From positions 3,078 to 67,077 of the forward strand of contig DATLQW010000145.1 of NCBI GenBank assembly GCA_035535035.1: DNA of 64,000 bases, read 5' to 3'. The translations under genes and the position numbers were made by a program. The notes beneath the pieces are model-generated. The model was not told the origin of the DNA. It searched no databases and worked only from the letters and a program-made list of their open reading frames with translations. The stretch is from JASHVB01 sp035535035 (lineage in GTDB: Bacteria; Pseudomonadota; Alphaproteobacteria; Acetobacterales; Acetobacteraceae). Shown piece after piece: positions 1 through 7,382 of this stretch. Positions within the stretch are counted from its first letter, which is position 1. Each line of letters starts with the position of its first letter.

Positions 1-770
1 GCATGGTGACGCAGCACGCCGCGCTGCCCACCCGGCCGCCGCTGCACCTGTTCCAGTCGCGGCCGTCCGGCGGCGGCATCCATTCCCTGCCGCTGCCTGG
101 CTTTCCGCAGGGCCTCGCCGAGGCCGCGATGCGGTTCGACACCGGCCCCGCCGCGCGCATGCTGCCGGCGCCCGAGCCGCACCCGGACCACCCGCTGGGC
201 GCGGCGGTGGCCCAGGTGCTGGACACCTATGTCATCGCCGTGGCGGCCGACGGGTCGCTGGTGCTGGTCGATCAGCACGCCGCGCATGAACGGCTGACCC
301 ATGAGGCGATCCGCACCCAGATGCTGGATGGCGGCGTGCGCTCGCAGCCGCTGCTGCTGCCGGCGGTGGTGGAGCTGGCGGCCTCCGACGCCGCGCGGCT
401 GCTGGCGCATGCGGGCGAGCTGGCGCGGCTCGGGCTGGAGCTGGAGGCGTTCGGTCCCGGCGCGGTGCTGGTGCGGGCGCTGCCGGCGGCGCTCGGCGCG
501 CCGGAGCCCGCGCCGCTGCTGCGCGACCTGGCCGACGAGCTGGCCGAGCAGGACGAGGCGACGGCGCTGGCGGCGCGGCTGGACGCGGTGGTGGCGCGGC
601 TGGCCTGCCACGGCTCGGTGCGCGCCGGGCGCCGGCTGACCCAGGCGGAGATGGACGCGCTGCTGCGCCAGATGGAGGCGACGCCGCGCGCCGCGACGTG
701 CAGCCACGGGCGGCCGACGTTCCTGAAACTGAGCAGGGCGGAGATCGAGAAGCTGTTCGGGCGGCGGTGA
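1..770 (+). CDS. mutL: DNA mismatch repair protein MutL, C-terminal part (5' end outside window)
   Basis: Partial gene, open at the left edge; the visible part is about 255 residues. After a Pro-rich linker it shows the MutL C-terminal dimerisation/endonuclease domain: a metal-binding DQHAAHER motif near visible residue 90, then ACHGSVRAGR and CSHGRPT near the end. In the family, the DQHA(X)2E(X)4E motif with the C-terminal Cys/His motif marks the endonuclease-active MutL that nicks the daughter strand during mismatch repair; this is unlike E. coli MutL. The ATPase domain would lie upstream of the window. It ends at a TGA codon, and the next kilobase has no strong gene, so it looks like the end of its transcription unit. 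Confidence 0.93.
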   Translation, partial: MVTQHAALPTRPPLHLFQSRPSGGGIHSLPLPGFPQGLAEAAMRFDTGPAARMLPAPEPHPDHPLGAAVAQVLDTYVIAVAADGSLVLVDQHAAHERLTHEAIRTQMLDGGVRSQPLLLPAVVELAASDAARLLAHAGELARLGLELEAFGPGAVLVRALPAALGAPEPAPLLRDLADELAEQDEATALAARLDAVVARLACHGSVRAGRRLTQAEMDALLRQMEATPRAATCSHGRPTFLKLSRAEIEKLFGRR

Positions 771-787
771 GTTGGGGTCGCGGCATC

Positions 788-946
788 ATGGAAACGGGCG
801 AGCCAAGGCGACGGGAGACCGGCGGGGTGCGCGAGGGACTGCCGCAGTCGCCGGAGGATCTGGTGCGCGGCTACGTTGCGCGGAAGGTCAAGCCATTGAC
901 CGGGGATTTTCTCAACGCTCCGGCCGCCGGCAAGGAATGGCTTTGA
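788..946 (+). CDS. small hypothetical ORF (52 aa)
   Basis: ATG start 17 nt after the mutL stop, 52 codons, charged and without a membrane segment; it reads VRGYVARKVKPLTGDF near the C terminus. I do not recognise a family. It could be a genuine small downstream gene, a decayed fragment, or a chance ORF in GC-rich DNA. No convincing ribosome-binding site precedes it. Confidence 0.25.
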   Translation: METGEPRRRETGGVREGLPQSPEDLVRGYVARKVKPLTGDFLNAPAAGKEWL

Positions 947-1020
947 CTGCCGCGTCGTGGCGACGACGTCTTGCGTGGCCAGGGACGTCGGCTTGTTCCG
1001 CGGCAGCGTGAGGTGCGCAA

Positions 1021-1175
1021 GGAAGCAAGGAATTGGCGCCAGAGATGCACACGGATGGAACCTTGGCCACCGATGCTGCGCGGCTCGTCGGGCGGCCGCG
1101 CGTTCTGCCGTGAACGAGCGTGCCGGACACCGAGCCCATCCGTGTTTATCTGTGTGCGTCTGCGGCTGAATTTTC
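1021..1175. repeat. imperfect long inverted repeat
   Basis: The left arm (about 1021-1060, containing AGATGCACACGGATGG) and the right arm (about 1124-1175, containing CATCCGTGTTTATCTGTGTG) are reverse complements over their outer parts. The right arm resembles the dispersed 'ATCTGTGTNNATCTGCGGT' repeats seen in many bacterial genomes. Non-coding; the gap 947-1451 holds this element, the 1211-1294 repeat and no gene I can support. Confidence 0.5.
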
Positions 1176-1210
1176 TTGCTTGCTTACGTGCATGCCGCAC
1201 TGGACTTCCC

Positions 1211-1294
1211 TCTGGTGCCGCCCGTCATTGATTTTGTGGTCGATCCTTGCATCGCAGCTTCCGGCAACATCGGCTGCGCCGTGGGAAGCGGCAC
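1211..1294 (+). repeat. dispersed 84-bp repeat, copy A
   Basis: It aligns without gaps and with most bases identical to 63686-63769 at the other end of the window; both contain GTGCCGCCCGTCA, a variant of TGATTCTGCGGTCGA and CCGGCAACACCGGC. It lies in non-coding DNA at both sites. The function is unknown; it may be part of a longer dispersed element, since the 30 bp upstream are also loosely similar. Confidence 0.6.
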
Positions 1295-1411
1295 TGTCCG
1301 CCAAGCCACAAGACGAACCGTAGCTCGGGCAGGCATTGGCCGCAGCCGTGGCGCATTTGCCACTCCTGGGGACCATGGTCCTCTAACTAAGGAATAACCA
1401 GGAAATAATAC

Positions 1412-1441
1412 TTGACAAGACCTCCGATCCTGGCGTAAAGA
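1412..1441 (+). promoter_or_regulatory. possible sigma-70-type promoter
   Basis: TTGACA at 1412-1417 is followed after 18 nt by TAAAGA (1436-1441). The start codon at 1452 lies about 10 nt after the -10-like box, so any transcript would be nearly leaderless. The -10 match is weak; the -35 match is exact. Confidence 0.3.
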
Positions 1442-1451
1442 TCGCCCCGAA

Positions 1452-2150
1452 ATGATCGCCCCGACTGCCTCTCCGGCCAACGCCCATGCCCCCGATGCAC
1501 ATCGGGCCGGCCCGGACGCGTCCGCACGGTCGCCGGAGTGGCTCGTCCATTGGCTCGCGCTGCTGATGTTCTTCCTCCTGGAGCCTTTGAAGGCCGTTCG
1601 CCTGCTTCGCTCCGGCCGGCTCGCGTCGTCATGGTGGCACGATCGGCCGGACCTGCCGGCGGGCTCGGCGCAGGCCGAGGCCGCGTCGGTCCGCGGCCCG
1701 TTCGGTCGCTCGATCCGCTGGATGTGCCTTCGCCACGGCATCGGGCCAGGGCATCCGGAGTGGCCGGAGCTGTCTCGCGCCATCGTGGCGTTTGGCGGTA
1801 GCCTGGAGGGGTTCCGCGCCGGAGCCCCGCCGTGCGGACTGCAATGGTGGGAAAACCCCGGTGTCGTGCCGGGCATGGTCCTCCATGGCTTCGGCGCACC
1901 CGCCGCGGCGACCGCGTCGCTGCTGGAACGCCAGGCTGCTGCGCATGCTCTGCCGCCGGTGTCGAACGCCATGCAAGCCGAAGCCGCGCATGCAAGGTTG
2001 CCTGCGTCATGGCTGTCCGCATCATCTGGGCGGCAGGTTTTTGCCCGTGCCGGCCCCGGGCTATCGGCCGGGCCGCCAGGCTGCCCGGGACTGCTAACAT
2101 TGTCATGTCTGACGCACGGGGCCGGAGCATGGCTTGCCCCGCCGTCCTGA
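1452..2150 (+). CDS. hypothetical protein with one hydrophobic segment (232 aa)
   Basis: Open frame of 232 codons starting at ATG 1452. Residues about 30-45 (WLVHWLALLMFFLLEPL) form one membrane-compatible segment; the rest is rich in Ala, Pro, Gly and Trp with no motif I know. No Shine-Dalgarno sequence is visible, but a TTGACA box sits just upstream. A long antisense frame overlaps it, as expected at this GC content, so it may not be real. An isolated lineage-specific gene or a chance ORF are both possible. Confidence 0.35.
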   Translation: MIAPTASPANAHAPDAHRAGPDASARSPEWLVHWLALLMFFLLEPLKAVRLLRSGRLASSWWHDRPDLPAGSAQAEAASVRGPFGRSIRWMCLRHGIGPGHPEWPELSRAIVAFGGSLEGFRAGAPPCGLQWWENPGVVPGMVLHGFGAPAAATASLLERQAAAHALPPVSNAMQAEAAHARLPASWLSASSGRQVFARAGPGLSAGPPGCPGLLTLSCLTHGAGAWLAPPS

Positions 2151-2493
2151 TTCGTGCCGACCGAACATCCCGCGCCGCGCCAGGCACGGCACACGCGTTC
2201 AGGTCGTGCGATCCACTGACTTTCCTCCCGCGCTCTGCGTGACACAGGGCAGTAGTGCCCTGCGTCGCTCATAGTGCGGAGATCGCTCCGCACCGACGGT
2301 TTGCGGCGACAAACGGCGACGCTCGCGAACCGGTCTCGCTGGCGTGGAGCGGTCATGTCCGATGACGCCGTGCGGTCCGTGCCGGCCGTTCTGTCGCAAG
2401 CATTTAACACGGAGACCACGAAGAACCACGGAGCAGCACGGAGCGGTTCAGACGACAAATCGCCGCAGGCCGTCCGTCAACAGCCGCGCACAG
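2151..2493. other. gene-free stretch with short repeats
   Basis: No supportable gene. It holds a small hairpin near 2243-2262 (CAGGGCA GTAG TGCCCTG) and, at 2401-2445, a purine-rich run of ACGGAG/CACGAAG words of the type found scattered in many genomes. It ends at the inverted-repeat element that starts at 2494. Confidence 0.4.
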
Positions 2494-2799
2494 TAGTGTC
2501 CGGTTCGCTGAACCGGAATTGCGCGGAAGTCCCCGCAATATAAGGAGTTTGGGCAAGTCGTTGCTTGGACGGATTGAACGCCGCCGGCCGCCTCGTGTCA
2601 ATCTGCGGCGCCGAACCCGCCAGCACACGTTCACTGGGTGTCATGCGTCAGGCATCCAGCTACACTTCGGAGTGGCCCATTTTACCCAAATAACCAGAAA
2701 AATCATTGATAACACCTACAATCTTCAGAATAAGAAGCGGATGCCATACCGCCACGAACGAAGACCCTGGTTCATAACTGCATCTTTGACCGGACACTA
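2494..2799. mobile_element. 306-bp element bounded by 11-bp perfect inverted repeats (MITE-like)
   Basis: TAGTGTCCGGT at 2494-2504 is exactly reverse-complementary to 2789-2799. The interior, especially 2670-2745, is much richer in A and T than any neighbour and contains no transposase-sized frame. This is the architecture of a miniature inverted-repeat element or a deleted insertion sequence. I see no clear target-site duplication. A further hairpin (CCGGTT/AACCGG) sits inside the left end at 2500-2516. Confidence 0.5.
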
Positions 2800-2889
2800 G
2801 TGATTGATGGTGTGAATCGGGCGCCGGCGGGACCGCCGCAGGCATGCGACCGGAGGTGTCGCGCCGGCGTCGCCGACTGCTTCGCCGCG

Positions 2890-2955
2890 GCGCATCTCTC
2901 CCGCCGCGCGGGAGAGGCCGAGACAGGTCGGCGTCGAGGGTGAGGGCCAACCGCA
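2890..2955. repeat. short palindromic repeat (CTCTCCCG/CGGGAGAG type)
   Basis: CTCTCCCG pairs with CGGGAGAG, followed by a GAGGGTGAGGG tail. A similar hairpin plus GAGGGTGAGGG tail occurs at 29557-29605 after the Rieske oxygenase gene, and a half copy lies near 7355-7372. It sits downstream of the minus-strand ABC ATPase gene and could help terminate it. Confidence 0.45.
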
Positions 2956-3035
2956 CAAATCTCGGTGCCGTTCGTCGCTCTCCCGCATCGCGTTGCTCCG
3001 CGACCTCTCACGCGAAGGGGGAGCTGTACGGAGCG

Positions 3036-3830
3036 TCAGTCCCCGCGCAGGATCTGGCTGAGGAACAGCTTGAGGCGGTCGGTCTGCGGGGCCTCGAACA
3101 TGCGCCGCGGCGTGCCGGATTCGACGATCTCGCCGCGGTCCATGAACACCACGCGGTCCGCCACCTGGCGCGCGAAGCCCATCTCGTGCGTTACGCAGAC
3201 CATGGTCATGCCGGACTCCGCCAGCCCGATCATCGTGTCCAGCACTTCCTTGATCATCTCCGGGTCCAGCGCCGAGGTGGGCTCGTCGAACAGCATGATC
3301 TTCGGCTTCATGCAAAGGGCCCGCGCGATCGCCACGCGCTGCTGCTGGCCGCCCGACAACTGGCCTGGATACTTCTTCGCCTGTTCCGGAATCTTCACCC
3401 GGTCGAGGTAGCTCATTGCCAGCGCCTCGGCTTCCGCGCGTGGCATTTTGCGCACCCAGATCGGCGCCAGCGTGCAGTTTTCCAGAATCGTCAGGTGGGG
3501 AAACAGGTTGAACGACTGGAACACCATGCCGACCTCGCGCCGGATGGTGTCCAGCGCGCGCAGGTCGTCGGTGAGCTCGGTGCCATCAACGACGATGCGG
3601 CCTTTCTGGTGCGCCTCCAGCCGGTTGATGCAGCGGATCATGGTGGATTTTCCCGAGCCTGACGGGCCGCAGACCACGACGCGTTCCTTCTCCGTCACCG
3701 TCAGCGACACGTCGCGCAGCACATGCGTCGTGCCGTACCACTTGTTCACCTTGTCCAGCACGATCGCCGGCGGTGCCTGCGTGTCGGCCAGGCGGGCGAC
3801 AACCGGGGTGGCTCCGGCGGCTTGGTTCAT
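3036..3830 (-). CDS. polar amino-acid ABC transporter ATP-binding protein (AapP/GlnQ family)
   Basis: 264-residue ABC ATPase of the amino-acid import subfamily that drives uptake from a periplasmic binding protein through two inner-membrane permeases. Visible motifs in order: Walker A GPSGSGKST near residue 55, Q-loop VFQSFNLFPHLT, signature LSGGQQQRVAIARAL, Walker B IMLFDEPTSALDPE and switch histidine VTHEMGFA. The length is normal, with a slightly long N terminus. No permease or binding-protein gene is adjacent on either side, so it is an orphan here; the partner subunits must lie elsewhere or have been lost. The exact amino-acid specificity cannot be told from the ATPase. Confidence 0.9.
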   Translation of the reverse strand: MNQAAGATPVVARLADTQAPPAIVLDKVNKWYGTTHVLRDVSLTVTEKERVVVCGPSGSGKSTMIRCINRLEAHQKGRIVVDGTELTDDLRALDTIRREVGMVFQSFNLFPHLTILENCTLAPIWVRKMPRAEAEALAMSYLDRVKIPEQAKKYPGQLSGGQQQRVAIARALCMKPKIMLFDEPTSALDPEMIKEVLDTMIGLAESGMTMVCVTHEMGFARQVADRVVFMDRGEIVESGTPRRMFEAPQTDRLKLFLSQILRGD

Positions 3831-4192
3831 GATGGCTCCGCGTCAGGTCGGCACCGGCGTTATGCGGATCTCGGCCGCGAAGCTGTGCCAGGGCGGGTCG
3901 TCCCGTGCAAGCTTGCCGATCGCAGGCTTGCCGATCGCCGGACGACCGGACATGCCGGCGTTCGGCGTTCGGCGTTCGGCGTTCGGCGTTCGGTGCCGTC
4001 GCCTTGAAGCCGCCGATGAGGGCATTGACAATCGGCTGGATCGCCAGGCACAGCCGCGGCAGCGGGCCGATCAGCCGGTCTTCCGCCGGTCGGTCAGGCC
4101 GGTGGCGCCGGCGCCACCGGCCCTTCGGCAACGCCTGCAACCAACCGCGAACGACGTCCGGGCCTGGGCACCAGGCGAGCAGCGAGGCGACG
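3831..4192. other. intergenic region with a heptanucleotide tandem repeat
   Basis: 362 bp between divergent genes. It holds five perfect copies of CGTTCGG at 3959-3993 and, just before, a direct repeat of CTTGCCGATCGC (about 3912-3940). No gene seen; a minus-strand frame through the tandem repeat reads repeated NAERRTP and is not convincing. Confidence 0.55.
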
Positions 4193-4951
4193 ATGGCAGC
4201 AACGATCGACGTCCCGGCGGGCGGCTACCGTTACATCCCGGGCGTGTTCCAGTATTCGGCCGGCGTGCGCGCGCTCGACGGTTACCGCATCGAGCGGGTG
4301 GAATTCGTGCAGCCCGTGCCGTTGGCCGCGGGCTTCGCCTTCATCGAGCGTTACCTGCAAGCGCAGGAGGTGCCGCTGGCCGGATTCTGCGCCTGCGAAC
4401 TGCGGTCGCCGGCGCCGTTCACCGATGCCGGGTTCATCGCCTTCAACCGTCACTATGTCGGCACGCTGGAGCGCTGGGGCGTGATGCGCGACGACCGGAA
4501 CCCGGTGGCGCGCAGCAATGTCTGTCCCGAACACCACAAGCCGGCCGAGCCGGCGTTTCATGCGTTCTGCTTCGCCCGCGCGGCCACCGGCGCGTCCGGC
4601 TCCTTCGTCATCGCCGGCAGCGGCGAGGCGGAGGAGGGATACGCCTCCTACCGCGAGCGCATCGTTCGCTTCGGCGACACCACCCCGGCCGGACTGCGCG
4701 AGAAGGCCGCGTTTGTGCTGGACCGCATGGCGCAGCGCATGGCGGCGGTGGATGTGACCTGGGCCGATGCCACGGCGGCGCAGGTCTATACCGTTTACGA
4801 CCTGCATCCCTTCCTCGCCGACGAGATCGTGCGGCGCGGCGCGGCGGAGCACGGGTTGACCTGGCATTTCGCGCGGCCGCCGGTGGTCGGGCTGGACTAC
4901 GAAATGGACTGCCGCGGCGTGCCGGTCGAGCTCCGCGTCAGCCCGGGATGA
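4193..4951 (+). CDS. conserved protein resembling the CnbZ/2-amino-5-chloromuconate deaminase-like family
   Basis: 252-residue soluble protein from ATG 4193, preceded by a GCGAG/GAGGCG stretch. Characteristic stretches are GYRYIPGVFQYS near the N terminus, CACELRSPAPFTDAGF and FNRHYVGTLERWG in the middle, and VARSNVCPE. I recall this pattern from proteins annotated as CnbZ-like deaminases with RidA-type folds, but the assignment is from memory and not certain. Substrate unknown. It stands alone, divergent from the ABC ATPase gene, with no aromatic-degradation genes adjacent, so a role in chloronitrobenzene breakdown should not be assumed. Confidence 0.6.
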   Translation: MAATIDVPAGGYRYIPGVFQYSAGVRALDGYRIERVEFVQPVPLAAGFAFIERYLQAQEVPLAGFCACELRSPAPFTDAGFIAFNRHYVGTLERWGVMRDDRNPVARSNVCPEHHKPAEPAFHAFCFARAATGASGSFVIAGSGEAEEGYASYRERIVRFGDTTPAGLREKAAFVLDRMAQRMAAVDVTWADATAAQVYTVYDLHPFLADEIVRRGAAEHGLTWHFARPPVVGLDYEMDCRGVPVELRVSPG

Positions 4952-5049
4952 CCGCTATCCCTGGCGGCTCGTTCCCCGTGCGGATTCGCGGCCCGGGCGG
5001 GCCGGTGCGTTAACGCGATCGTAGGTAACCGCCCGCATGATCCGGCGCC

Positions 5050-6336
5050 ATGCGGATGGGTTGGAAAGTGGCGGTGGTGGCGCTCGGTTGCGGCGTCGTC
5101 GGGGGCGGGGCGGCGGCGGATTGGCTGGACACGCTGTTTCCCCCTGGCGTGCCGGGCTACGGCACCGCTCCGGGCGTCACCGTGGCATCGCGCATCCGGC
5201 CGGAGACCCGGCCGAAGGGCATGCGCGCCGGCGGCTTCGTGCTGCATCCGTCCTGGGAGCAGGCGACCGGCTACGACAGCAACGTGCTAGGCGGTCCGGC
5301 GGCGCTGGGGAGTTGGGTCGTCGGCACCCGGCCGTCGCTGCTGGTCTCCAGCGACTGGTCGCGCGACGCGCTCGGGGCTTATGTCGCGGCGGATGACCGG
5401 CGCGACCTGGACGTGCCGGCGCAGAGCCGCACCGACTGGACGGCGTCGGTGGGCGGCAGCCTCGATATCGGGCGCGACCGGCTGACCCTGGCGGTGGCGC
5501 ACAGCGACAGCCACCAGGACCGGACCGATCTCGATGCGCTGCCGGCCGACCGGCCGGTGCCGTTCCGGGTGGAGGATCTGCGCGCCGCCTATGCGTGGTC
5601 CTCCGGCCGCTGGACGGTGACGCCGAACCTGGAGGCGTCGTCCTGGCATTTCGGTGCCACCAGCATCCTGGGCGCGCCGGCCGGCCAGTCCTATCGCGAC
5701 CGCGTTGTGCTGCACGGCGGCACGACGGTCAGCTACGCGCTCGCACCGCAACGCAGCCTGGTGTTCGTGACCCGGGCGATCGGCCAGCATTATGCGCACC
5801 CCTCGCCGGGCGGCAGCAGGCTCGATTCCACCGGCTATCAAACGCTTGGCGGCTTCGACTACGACGACGACGCGGTGTGGCGCTATCGGCTTTTGCTTGG
5901 CGCCGAGCACCGCGACTTCGCCGCCGCCGGGTTCCCCGCCCGCGCTGCCGTGATCGCCGAGGCCGAGATCGCCTGGATGCCGAGCGGCCTGACCACCGTC
6001 ATCGCGTCCTTCACCCGCAGCATGGAGGACGCGGCGCAGGAGGGCGTTGCCGGCTACACCTACACCAATGCCAGGGTGACGTTGGATCACGAGCTGCGGC
6101 ACGACCTGTTGCTGCACGGCTACGCCGGGCTGCAACGCGCCGACTTCCTGCAGGGCGGCACACAGCAGACAGCGTATTCGCTCGGCGTGGGCGCGGCCTG
6201 GCTGATGAACCGGCGGGTGCGGCTTTCCGCCACCTATGATCTGACGAGCCAACATGGGCCGGGCACCGCGGCGCTGCCGCTTTCCGGCAGCTACACGCGC
6301 AGCCTGGCCTTGCTGACGCTGCGGTTCGGGCTGTGA
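5050..6336 (+). CDS. outer-membrane beta-barrel protein
   Basis: 428 residues with an N-terminal signal peptide (MRMGWKVAVVALGCG followed by an Ala-rich cleavage region) and then a mature chain of alternating aromatic/hydrophobic and polar residues. It ends in the pattern SLALLTLRFGL, a C-terminal aromatic-hydrophobic strand typical of outer-membrane barrels inserted by Bam. It resembles the 'outer membrane beta-barrel' proteins found beside exopolysaccharide genes. The next gene, 70 nt downstream, is a WecG/TagA-type glycosyltransferase, which supports a role in surface polysaccharide export or assembly; that role is inference. A second ATG lies two codons in. Confidence 0.75.
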   Translation: MRMGWKVAVVALGCGVVGGGAAADWLDTLFPPGVPGYGTAPGVTVASRIRPETRPKGMRAGGFVLHPSWEQATGYDSNVLGGPAALGSWVVGTRPSLLVSSDWSRDALGAYVAADDRRDLDVPAQSRTDWTASVGGSLDIGRDRLTLAVAHSDSHQDRTDLDALPADRPVPFRVEDLRAAYAWSSGRWTVTPNLEASSWHFGATSILGAPAGQSYRDRVVLHGGTTVSYALAPQRSLVFVTRAIGQHYAHPSPGGSRLDSTGYQTLGGFDYDDDAVWRYRLLLGAEHRDFAAAGFPARAAVIAEAEIAWMPSGLTTVIASFTRSMEDAAQEGVAGYTYTNARVTLDHELRHDLLLHGYAGLQRADFLQGGTQQTAYSLGVGAAWLMNRRVRLSATYDLTSQHGPGTAALPLSGSYTRSLALLTLRFGL

Positions 6337-6406
6337 AGGCGGCCCCGCGGGTGTGGGATGGTGGAACGCGCCGCGCGTTGCCGCCCGGTCGCACGAGGTT
6401 CTGGCG

Positions 6407-7150
6407 GTGAGCGCGGCCGTGCGGCTGCTGGGCCTGGACTTCGCCAACCTCGACGCGGCGGCGGCGGCGGCTTTGCTGGCGGCGCGACCGGCCGAGGCGT
6501 CGTTCGGCTATGTGGTGACGCCGAACGCCGATCATCTCGCACGACTGGCGCGCGATCCGGAGTTGGCCACGATCTATCGCAACGCCGGGCTGCGTCTGCT
6601 GGACTCGCGCGTCGTCTCCGGCGTGGCGGCGGTGCTGCGGCTACCGGCGCCGCGTGTGGCTGCCGGCAGCGACGTGGCTGCGCTGCTGCTGACGCGGCAT
6701 CTGCGGCCGGGCGAGCGCATCACCATCATTGGCCTGCGCGCCGCCTGGGTGCCGGCGCTGGTCGCGCGCTGCGGCCTGTCGGCGCCGGCGCATTACGACC
6801 CGCCGATGGGATTCGCGGCGGATCGCCCCGCGTTCGCCGCCACGGTAGCGTTCGTGCTGGCGCATCCGGCCCGGTTCGTGTTCCTGGCAGTTGGATCGCC
6901 GCAACAGGAGGTGCTGGCGGCGGCGATCGCGGCGACCGGCCGCGCCACCGGCAGCGGACTGTGCATTGGCGCCGGCCTGGAATTCCTCGCCGGGGCGTCG
7001 CGCCGCGCGCCGGGCTGGATGCGGCGCGGCGGGCTGGAATGGTTGTTCCGGCTCAGCAGCGATCCCCGCCGCCTGGCGCGCCGCTATCTGCTGGACAGCC
7101 CCGGCGTGTTCCGGCTGCTGCTGCGCGCGAGGTTCGGCCGGCCGGGGTAA
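6407..7150 (+). CDS. WecG/TagA/CpsF family glycosyltransferase
   Basis: 247 residues from a GTG at 6407 that puts the conserved VRLLGLDFANLD right at the N terminus; a GTG at 6353 in the same frame would add 18 unconserved residues. Family motifs: TPNADHLARL, DSRVV, the nucleotide-sugar region VFLAVGSPQQE and GAGLEFLAGASRRAPGWMRRGGLEWLFRL, ending with DPRRLARRYL. Members transfer a sugar (ManNAcA or related) from UDP-sugar onto lipid-linked intermediates at the cytoplasmic face of the inner membrane. With the preceding beta-barrel gene it forms a small surface-polysaccharide pair. Confidence 0.88.
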   Translation: MSAAVRLLGLDFANLDAAAAAALLAARPAEASFGYVVTPNADHLARLARDPELATIYRNAGLRLLDSRVVSGVAAVLRLPAPRVAAGSDVAALLLTRHLRPGERITIIGLRAAWVPALVARCGLSAPAHYDPPMGFAADRPAFAATVAFVLAHPARFVFLAVGSPQQEVLAAAIAATGRATGSGLCIGAGLEFLAGASRRAPGWMRRGGLEWLFRLSSDPRRLARRYLLDSPGVFRLLLRARFGRPG

Positions 7151-7382
7151 GCGCCCGCCTTCTGGCCTGCCGGCGGGTGGCGTGGCGGGTCGCTGGCGTA
7201 GGTTCGTCACGTTGCGGGGATGTTTCCTCCGCGCCGCGGCGGCGGGCGCGCCAGGCATGCGTTCGCCCGACGGTTCCGGCGTCGGCTGTCGCCATGCCCC
7301 GCCGGACCGCGGCATCGCGTGGGGTTGATCCGCTTCACGGCTCAACCCCGCGCGCGGCGCGGGAGAGGTTTTTCGGACGCTC

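Noticed and set aside
1184..2458. 424-codon minus-strand frame
   Set aside because: No start signal, no motif, Arg/Ala/Pro-rich composition typical of chance frames at this GC content, and it crosses the dispersed repeat.
3586..4140. Minus-strand frame upstream of the ABC ATPase as a permease remnant
   Set aside because: One hydrophobic stretch (IQPIVNALIGGF) looked permease-like, but the rest is tandem-repeat translation and no permease loop motif is present.
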